64,000 nucleotides of DNA, from positions 1 to 64,000 of the forward strand of contig JASMMK010000012.1 in NCBI GenBank assembly GCA_030748215.1. Direction: 5' to 3'. Below are positions 57,602 to 64,000 of the stretch, piece after piece. Both the position numbers and the translations under genes were made by a program. Within the stretch, counting starts at the first letter, position 1; each line of letters starts with the position of its first letter. The DNA is from Candidatus Scalindua sp. Lineage in GTDB: Bacteria > Planctomycetota > Brocadiia > Brocadiales > Scalinduaceae. A model generated the notes under the pieces. The model was given only the letters and a program-made list of their open reading frames with translations. It was not told the origin of the DNA and searched no databases.

Positions 57602-58804
57602 ATGTCGATAGATAATTTAATTCGCTTAAAAGACAAAGAGAGCCGTAATGTTATCGGCTTGATGTCCGGCACATCATGTGACGGTATTGATGCGTGTCTG
57701 GTTAATATAACCGGAAATGGTTTATCGACTAGGGCTGATATTATAGGGTTTGAGACTTACCCTTATGAAAATGAGATAAGGGAGTCGATATTTGAAGCTT
57801 CTTGCAAAGAGACCGGTACAGTTGACAAAATCTGCCAGCTGAATTTTACATTAGGTAAGTTATTTGCCGATGCAGCCGGGCAGATTGCCGGAAAGCTGTC
57901 GATTCCTCTTTCAGAGATAGACATTGTTGGCTCTCATGGGCAGACAATTTATCATGTTTCATCATTGAACGAGAGTAATGATAATGAAGTAAGATCAACA
58001 CTGCAAATAGGTGAACCTTCTATCATTGCCCAAGAGACGGGAGTAACCACTGTCTCCGATTTCAGAACAAGAGATATTGCGGCAGGCGGGGAAGGAGCAC
58101 CCATGGTGCCATATGCTGATTTTGTTTTATTCGGAAGAGATGAGATTGGCAGGGCAATACAAAATATTGGTGGAATTTCTAATGTTACGTTCTTGCCTGC
58201 TGACGGGAACATTAAGGAGATAATTGCTTTTGATAATGGGCCTGGCAATATGATAATTGACCGATTTGCCGAGATCATAACCAATGGGAAATTAAAGTAT
58301 GATAAAAATGGTGAATTGGCTTCAAGAGGCAAACTGAATCAAGACTTATTAGAACGGTTGTGTGCTCATCCTTATTTATCTAAACTTCCACCAAAATCAA
58401 CCGGAAGAGAGGATTTTGGTATTCAGTTTTCTGACAACTTATTTAAGGAATCAAGGCAGGACAACATAGACGTTCATGATGCTATTGCGACAATTACAGC
58501 CTTTACGGCTAAATCTATATCGGATAGCTATGGGAAATATATTCAACTATCTCACAAAATAACTGAGGTGGTTGTGAGTGGTGGTGGCGTGTGTAATCCT
58601 GTCTTGCTTCAATTCTTGAAAGATTATCTTGTCGATATAAGCATAAGAAAGGTTGATGAGTTTGGCATTCCTTCCGGTGCAAAGGAGGCGCTGTCGTTTG
58701 CTATTCTTGCCAATGAGACCGTAAGTGGAAGTCCAGGCAACGTTCCATCCGCTACAGGCGCAAAGGAGAGTGTTGTCCTGGGAAAGATAATTTCCGGCAA
58801 CTAA
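57602..58804 (+). CDS. anmK: Anhydro-N-acetylmuramic acid kinase
   Basis: Phosphorylates and opens 1,6-anhydro-MurNAc to MurNAc-6-P in peptidoglycan recycling. 400 residues with IGLMSGTSCDGIDACLV at the N-terminus, GSHGQTIYHV, DFRTRDIAAGGEGAPMVPYAD, NIGGISNVTFLP, DNGPGNMIID and VVSGGGVCNP, all family blocks. Complete. It implies the organism has, or scavenges, peptidoglycan. It is followed by the ABC-F gene at 98 bp. Confidence 0.96.
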   Translation: MSIDNLIRLKDKESRNVIGLMSGTSCDGIDACLVNITGNGLSTRADIIGFETYPYENEIRESIFEASCKETGTVDKICQLNFTLGKLFADAAGQIAGKLSIPLSEIDIVGSHGQTIYHVSSLNESNDNEVRSTLQIGEPSIIAQETGVTTVSDFRTRDIAAGGEGAPMVPYADFVLFGRDEIGRAIQNIGGISNVTFLPADGNIKEIIAFDNGPGNMIIDRFAEIITNGKLKYDKNGELASRGKLNQDLLERLCAHPYLSKLPPKSTGREDFGIQFSDNLFKESRQDNIDVHDAIATITAFTAKSISDSYGKYIQLSHKITEVVVSGGGVCNPVLLQFLKDYLVDISIRKVDEFGIPSGAKEALSFAILANETVSGSPGNVPSATGAKESVVLGKIISGN

Positions 58805-58902
58805 AATTGAATATAATTTCAAATAGTTCTTAGTATAATAACAGCGAAGAAAATATAAAATTAACATAAAAGTTTATTAACAAAAGAATTGAGGAAAAGT
58901 TA

Positions 58903-60588
58903 ATGAGTAATACATCTGAGAAAATTATCTATTCGTTGATGAAGGTCAGTAAGTCTTACCAGAAAAAGGAAGTGATCAAGGATATATCCCTCTCCTATTA
59001 TTATGGTGCCAAGATCGGTGTTTTGGGTTTGAACGGATCAGGGAAGAGTTCTCTTCTGCGCATTATGGCTGGTGTTGACAAAGAGTACAATGGAGAGGCC
59101 GGGCTCTCTGACGGGTATACAGTAGGGCATCTTGAATAAGAGCCGTTAGTTGATTCAGATAAAACCGTTAAGGCGGTTGTGGAAGAAGGCATGCAGGAGA
59201 TTGTTAATATTGTCAAGGAGTACAATGAAATCAGCGAGAAATTTGCCGAACCAATGTCAGATGATGAAATGAATAAACTTCTGGAACGCCAGGGTGAGCT
59301 CCAGGAAGAGATTGAGAAACAGAACGCCTGGGATATCGAATTACGGCTGGAGATGGCTATGGATGCTCTGCGTTGCCCTCCCGGGGATACAGCTGTTGCA
59401 GTCATCTCAGGTGGTGAAAAAAGGCGTGTGGCATTGTGCAGGCTTTTACTGCAGAAACCGGACATCCTGCTTCTGGACGAACCAACCAATCATCTCGACG
59501 CGGAAACCGTTGCCTGGCTTGAACAGCATCTTCAACAGTATGAAGGTACTGTAATTGCCATTACTCACGATCGTTACTTTCTTGATAATGTCGCCGGCTG
59601 GATTCTTGAGCTTGACCGGGGGATGGGTGTTCCATGAAAGGGGAACTACTCTTCCTGGCTTGAGCAGAAACAGAATCGTCTTAAACAGGAAGAGAAAAGT
59701 GAAACGGAAAGGCAGAAGACCCTTCAGCGAGAATTGGAGTGGATCCGCATGTCTCCCAAGGGACGCCATGCAAAAGCAAAATCACGCATTAGCGCATACG
59801 AAGAACTTCTCAACCAGGACACCGCAAAACAGGAGAAGGATCTTGAGTTGTTTATGCCGGCAGGACCGCGGCTTGGAACAGTAGTTATTGAAGCGGAAGA
59901 TGTGAGTAAAGCGTTTGGAGATCGCATCCTTTTTGAGGGGATGTCATTCTCCCTTCCTGCTGGAGGTATTGTCGGTATTATAGGTCCGAACGGTGCAGGC
60001 AAAACCACACTCTTTAAAATGATAACTGATCTGGAAAAACCTGATTCTGGCACTCTCAAGATTGGCGATACGGTTAAACTTGCTTATGTCGATCAGGGGC
60101 GTGACACTCTTGATCCGGGAAAAACAATATGGGAGATTGTTTCAGGGGGCAGGGATACGATTGAACTTGGAAATGCAGAAGTAAACTCACGTGCCTATGT
60201 TGCCCGTTTTAATTTCTCGGGATCAGACCAGCAGAAAACTGTAGACGTATTCTCCGGTGGTGAACGCAACCGCGTCCATCTTGCGTGCATGCTCAAGGAT
60301 GGTGCCAACGTACTACTCCTGGACGAGCCCACAAATGATCTGGATGTCAATACCATGCGGGCCCTTGAAGAAGCACTGGAACATTTTGGAGGATGTGCGG
60401 TTATTATCTCTCATGATCGCTGGTTTCTTGATCGTATAGCCACGCATATGCTTGCGTTTGAGGGTGACGGTACAGTCAGGTGGTTTGAAGGAAATTATTC
60501 AGAATATGAAGAAGACAGAAAAAAGAGGCTGGGGAAAGCCGCCGATCAGCCGCATCGGATGAAATACCGGCATCTAACAAGAGAGTGA
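58903..60588 (+). pseudogene. ettA: EttA-type ABC-F ATPase gene with two in-frame stops
   Basis: One frame of 562 codons matches energy-dependent translational throttle A almost end to end: GLNGSGKSSLLRIM (Walker A1), [15 protein letters not shown] and [26 protein letters not shown] (Walker A2), and SGGERNRVHLACML with [11 protein letters not shown]. It is broken by TAA at 59137-59139 and TGA at 59635-59637, with no frameshift. In E. coli EttA these positions are the Gln of YLPQEP and the Trp of IPWEGNYSSW, so each stop is one transition away from the expected codon (CAA to TAA, TGG to TGA). Everything around stays conserved. Recent pseudogene, sequence error, or recoding are the options. EttA binds the ribosomal E site and regulates the first peptide bond. 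Confidence 0.85.
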
Positions 60589-60654
60589 AAAGTTAAAAAT
60601 ACCACAACCTTAGTTCACTTAAGATACTTCAAACTTTGAAGAGGAGTTGTCTCA

Positions 60655-61788
60655 CTATGGAGATCTTGCAAGACGGAAGCCTGTAGTACTGAACTTTTTG
60701 CTGGTTGGAAGAAAGCTATTGCGATCAGTCGTACGCAATCCCTTATCCCTGCTGCGCCAACCACCGCCACGTATAACACGGTTATGCCCTTCCGACGGCC
60801 CTTGTGGATCTTTACTGGGACTGATTTCATAATACTCCTTGTCATACCAGTCTGAGCACCATTCCCAAACATTTCCCATCATATCGTAAAGGCCAATTGC
60901 GTTTGGAGTTTTTCCTGCCACTGAATGCGTGTGACCCTTGGCAGTATAACCATACCAGGTATATTCTCCAATTTTTTCTTCGTCGTTGGTTCCTGCCCAC
61001 TGCTCCTTCAAGCCGCCACTCCTTGCTGCGTATTCCCATTCAGCTTCCGTTGGAAGACGGTAATTCATGCCTGTCTTCTCATTCAGTTTTTTTATAAAAT
61101 CCTGAATATTAATCCAGCTCACTCTTTCAACCGGACAATCTTCACATTTAAATTTAGATGGATTGCTGCCTGTTACATCTTTCCATTGTTTCTGGGTCAC
61201 TTCAGTTTTTCCCAGGTAGAAATCACCTATACATACCGTATGGACTGGTTTCTCATCACTGGCTCCGGTGTCGAAGATGTCCCCCATATCGAAACATCCT
61301 CCTTTGATATACACCATTCCATCTTCAGTTTCACTTGCGGCTTCTATCTTCTGCTGTTTTGATTCTGATGTACGACGCGTTTCCTCTTTCTTTTTGTTTT
61401 CAGCATCCACGACCATGGTAATTGCATCTTCGTAATATTCTCCCTCTCGTCCTACTAATGTAAGATAAATGGTAAGACTTGATAACGCGTACTCATAGCT
61501 GCCTGTTTTATAAAGAGATTTACCGTAAAGGAAATGAAATTCTCCGGGCAGGCTGACTCCCAGTTTCATCGCTTCCTCAAAACTCTGCACCGCGTCTTCC
61601 CATCTTCCGGCTTTCATACTCTTTGTTGCAGAATTAACCAATAAATCCAGTTGTACTTCCGGTGCCAAATCCTTCTCCTGTGCAAACACGCCAGGCATAC
61701 CGGCAACCAGTGCCGTTACTATTAACGCCAGTGAAAAAATAGAGCTGATTATGATCTGCCTGATATATCCAGTTCGAAGTGTTTGCAT
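60655..61788 (-). CDS. Exported FGE/SUMF1-domain protein with TPR-like region
   Basis: 377 residues. Signal peptide at the N-terminus (IIISSIFSLALIVTALVAG, cleavage near VFAQ). A short TPR-like segment follows (about 50-115, GRWEDAVQSFEEAMKLGVSL). The C-terminal 225 residues form a formylglycine-generating-enzyme-like fold: VYIKGGCFDMGD, ITQ-like KTEVTQKQWKDVTG, YRLPTEAEWEYAARSG, LYDMMGNVWEWCSDWY, and VIRGGGWRSRDKGLRTT ending TGFRLARSP. The catalytic Cys pair of true FGE is not evident, so it is more likely a structural or ligand-binding variant. Convergent with the ABC-F gene. Confidence 0.85.
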   Translation of the reverse strand: MQTLRTGYIRQIIISSIFSLALIVTALVAGMPGVFAQEKDLAPEVQLDLLVNSATKSMKAGRWEDAVQSFEEAMKLGVSLPGEFHFLYGKSLYKTGSYEYALSSLTIYLTLVGREGEYYEDAITMVVDAENKKKEETRRTSESKQQKIEAASETEDGMVYIKGGCFDMGDIFDTGASDEKPVHTVCIGDFYLGKTEVTQKQWKDVTGSNPSKFKCEDCPVERVSWINIQDFIKKLNEKTGMNYRLPTEAEWEYAARSGGLKEQWAGTNDEEKIGEYTWYGYTAKGHTHSVAGKTPNAIGLYDMMGNVWEWCSDWYDKEYYEISPSKDPQGPSEGHNRVIRGGGWRSRDKGLRTTDRNSFLPTSKKFSTTGFRLARSP

Positions 61789-62051
61789 TATCAGTGAATC
61801 CTCCTTTTAGGTTTCGCAATATGTTTTAGTTATGCGGTAATCTTAATTTTTACAACCCGATTTGTCAATTAAATAGGTACATATTTAAGTGTTCTGACGT
61901 CTCTTTTGCAAGTCTGATAGCTTATGAATATACTTTGTATTTCTAATTGTTGCTGTATGAAGTGTAGTATGGTACTATTTTAGCGGGTACTTCTCATTAA
62001 TTTCCTTCGTTACATCCTTTATTTATCCTGATAAATCCTGTCTGAAATTAT

Positions 62052-64000
62052 ATGCAAGAAAGATTTTTAGTCCTGGGAAAAGCCGGAAGCGGCAAAACGC
62101 ATCTCGTACTTCAGAAGTTTTTCCGTTATGTTGAAGAACACAAAGAAGATAACGTAATCTTTATCCTGCCAACTCACAGCCAGGTTGAGCATCTCAGAGA
62201 CCATATCTTAAGGGACTCAGAGTATAAAGGCTATCTTGACACGGGACTTGTCACCTTCTCCGGACTGGCAAACAGAATACTTGACCGTGTTGATAGCACA
62301 CCTCTTCGGAAACCTCTCAATGAAAGTGAAAAGGACCTGGTCCTGTCAAGCATCTTGAAGGATGCTAATACCGGTTACTTCTCAGAGGTTTCAGATTTTG
62401 TGGGATTTAAAAGTGCATTTCTGGATTTTATAAGAGAGATCAAGGAAAATTCACTTGATCCACCGGCATTTAAGGATGTACTCAAAACAGTTCAAACCGG
62501 TAAGAGACAATCACCTCTTAACCTGAAATGTAGTGAACTGGTAACACTTTATGATCGCTATCAACAGGTACTGAAAAAACACAGGTTTCTTGACAGAGAA
62601 GATCTGTTAGCGCAAGCTCAGTCGCACTTAAATAAAAATACCTTCTCTGAAGTTGAACTTCTATTAGTAGATGGTTTCCACGATTACACACAACTTGAAC
62701 TCAAATTTTTAGCAAAATTGACATCTCTTGTTCCGAATGTTTACATCACACTTCCCCATCAAACTACTGATCCAGTTCCACCCGCCTTCCGGGTTTCTCA
62801 CAAAACGTATGAAAGGCTTACTGGATTAGATCTCCGGGAATTGAGACTTGATGAGAACAAGAGAACGACCAGTCAGATGTTAAGGCATATTGAAGCAAAC
62901 GTATTTTATCAACCTGAAGAGTCGGTTGTACCTGAATCTGATAGCCATGATACGTCATTGCAGATTACAGCTGCTGCCAATATGCAGGATGAGGTGGAAC
63001 AGATCGCCCGAAGGATAAGAAAACTTACTTATGAAGATGGATACGTTTTCAGTCAAATTGCCGTAATATTCAGAAACATTGAAAAGTACCAGGATCTCGT
63101 CGGAGACACATTCACAAGATTCAGCATCCCGTTAAGGATATATGGAAAGAACTCCTTAAAAGAGAATCCTCTGATTAATGCCATAATGAATACATTAAGT
63201 ATCTTTACAAATAAGTGGCACGATGGAACGGTATGGAAGGTTTTAAAATCTAATACCGGCATTGACATAAACCTTATCAATAAATTGGAATTTGAATACT
63301 TAAAAAGAGGTAAAACCGGTGCTTACAATAAATGGCTGAAACTTACTTCGGATCCTGAATTAAAACCTGTCAGTGATTTCCTGAAACAGTTAAAGAGGAT
63401 TTTCGGCAAACTGGAGGGCAGGCAAGTGTACAGTCATTTTTGTGACTGTGTTATTGAAATTGTGAACATATTTTACATACCGGCGTTCGTGCCATCAGGA
63501 GGAAATCATAATCTGGAAATTGCAGATTTAATGAAATCAGATGCAGGGGCATTAAAGGAATTTCGCTCAATTCTTAACAACACTACAATGGAAGAAATTG
63601 CCGGGAGCGCTGAAACTATTATGTTTGAAGAATTTCTGCGCACCCTTGAATCACAGGTGGCCTTAACGTCATATAAAAAAGCAGACAGGAGAAAAGAGGT
63701 AGTTAACGTTATCGATGTTCTGGAAGCCAGGCAGTGGGAAATACCAGTGGTCTTTGTTGGGGGTTTGTTAGAGAAAGAGTTTCCGCGACAGGTGCGCGAA
63801 AATCTTTTCCTGAAGGATTATTACAGGAGCAGGCTTAACGCAACTGAAAAGATAGTTCTCAGAGAAGCCAGTGAGAAGATGGATGAAGAGAGGTACCTGT
63901 TCTACATCGCCATCACGCGTGCCAGGGAGAAGCTTTATCTCTCCTATCCGTCAGCAAACAGTAACGGCAATTTGACACTGCCCTCATTTTTCCTCTCTGA
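62052..64000 (+). CDS. AddB/UvrD-like helicase-nuclease, 5' part
   Basis: The frame is open from ATG 62052 to the window edge (649 codons), so the gene is only partly visible. It starts MQERFLVLGKAGSGKTHLVL with Walker A GKAGSGKT at 9-16. Later parts fit superfamily I helicases and AddB-type proteins: ELLLVDGFHDYTQLELKFL (motif II-like, with Asp-Gly instead of Asp-Glu), IDVLEARQWEIPVVFVGGL (motif V) and YLFYIAITRAREKLYLSYP (motif VI). A PD-(D/E)xK nuclease domain would be expected in the missing C-terminus. Probable role: processing of DNA double-strand breaks for recombination, with an AddA partner encoded beyond. No stop up to 64000. Confidence 0.85.
   Translation, partial: MQERFLVLGKAGSGKTHLVLQKFFRYVEEHKEDNVIFILPTHSQVEHLRDHILRDSEYKGYLDTGLVTFSGLANRILDRVDSTPLRKPLNESEKDLVLSSILKDANTGYFSEVSDFVGFKSAFLDFIREIKENSLDPPAFKDVLKTVQTGKRQSPLNLKCSELVTLYDRYQQVLKKHRFLDREDLLAQAQSHLNKNTFSEVELLLVDGFHDYTQLELKFLAKLTSLVPNVYITLPHQTTDPVPPAFRVSHKTYERLTGLDLRELRLDENKRTTSQMLRHIEANVFYQPEESVVPESDSHDTSLQITAAANMQDEVEQIARRIRKLTYEDGYVFSQIAVIFRNIEKYQDLVGDTFTRFSIPLRIYGKNSLKENPLINAIMNTLSIFTNKWHDGTVWKVLKSNTGIDINLINKLEFEYLKRGKTGAYNKWLKLTSDPELKPVSDFLKQLKRIFGKLEGRQVYSHFCDCVIEIVNIFYIPAFVPSGGNHNLEIADLMKSDAGALKEFRSILNNTTMEEIAGSAETIMFEEFLRTLESQVALTSYKKADRRKEVVNVIDVLEARQWEIPVVFVGGLLEKEFPRQVRENLFLKDYYRSRLNATEKIVLREASEKMDEERYLFYIAITRAREKLYLSYPSANSNGNLTLPSFFLS

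Overview
The window is AT-rich, densely coded bacterial DNA and looks like a didermic, non-photosynthetic anaerobe. It encodes Kdo transferase (KdtA, lipopolysaccharide), peptidoglycan recycling (AnmK), S-adenosylhomocysteine hydrolase, a CooS-type anaerobic carbon monoxide dehydrogenase, a hemerythrin-like protein and many TPR proteins. This mix, with the TPR and formylglycine-synthase-like proteins, fits an anammox planctomycete of the Candidatus Scalindua/Brocadia kind. That placement is an inference from gene content, not a database result. I saw no rRNA, no convincing tRNA and no CRISPR array.

Layout. (1) 1-899: host flank with a partial membrane protein and a YjbQ-type enzyme. (2) About 900-9338: an 8.4 kb integrated element bounded by a 25-bp perfect direct repeat. 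It carries a tyrosine recombinase, AlpA/excisionase-type regulators, a VirE_N/PriCT primase-helicase, a degenerate sigma54-activator-like AAA protein, a lipoprotein, an exported protein and a DUF5681 (phage-packaging-like) protein. It sits exactly on the start codon of a PHP-type tyrosine phosphatase gene and re-supplies that start. (3) 10-27 kb: conserved housekeeping genes, namely ahcY and metK (SAM cycle), kdtA, secA, carA-carB, pgsA, ribBA and an aquaporin. (4) 27-33 kb: a four-gene, minus-strand accessory cluster of a transthyretin-like-domain protein, an 854-aa coiled-coil protein, a small ORF and a deaminase-fold protein, with a duplicated 3' tail. (5) 33-41 kb: a PqiA-like protein, MOSC and Mog, glyQ, parB with an internal parS site, an ABC-2 permease and htpG. 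(6) 41-51 kb: small and hypothetical proteins, hisC, a cold-shock gene with a structured leader, a methyltransferase, a B12-type radical SAM protein, a hemerythrin-like protein and a GNAT enzyme. (7) 51-64 kb: cooS, a TPR protein carrying a degenerate class II fructose-bisphosphatase (GlpX) domain, an amino-acid permease, anmK, an EttA-type ABC-F gene interrupted by two in-frame stops at conserved Gln and Trp codons, an FGE/SUMF1-like exported protein, and the start of an AddB/UvrD-like helicase-nuclease that runs off the window.

The strongest leads are the satellite-like element with its att and arm-site architecture, the double-nonsense ettA, the pseudo-FBPase/TPR fusion, and the deaminase cluster with its duplicated tail.
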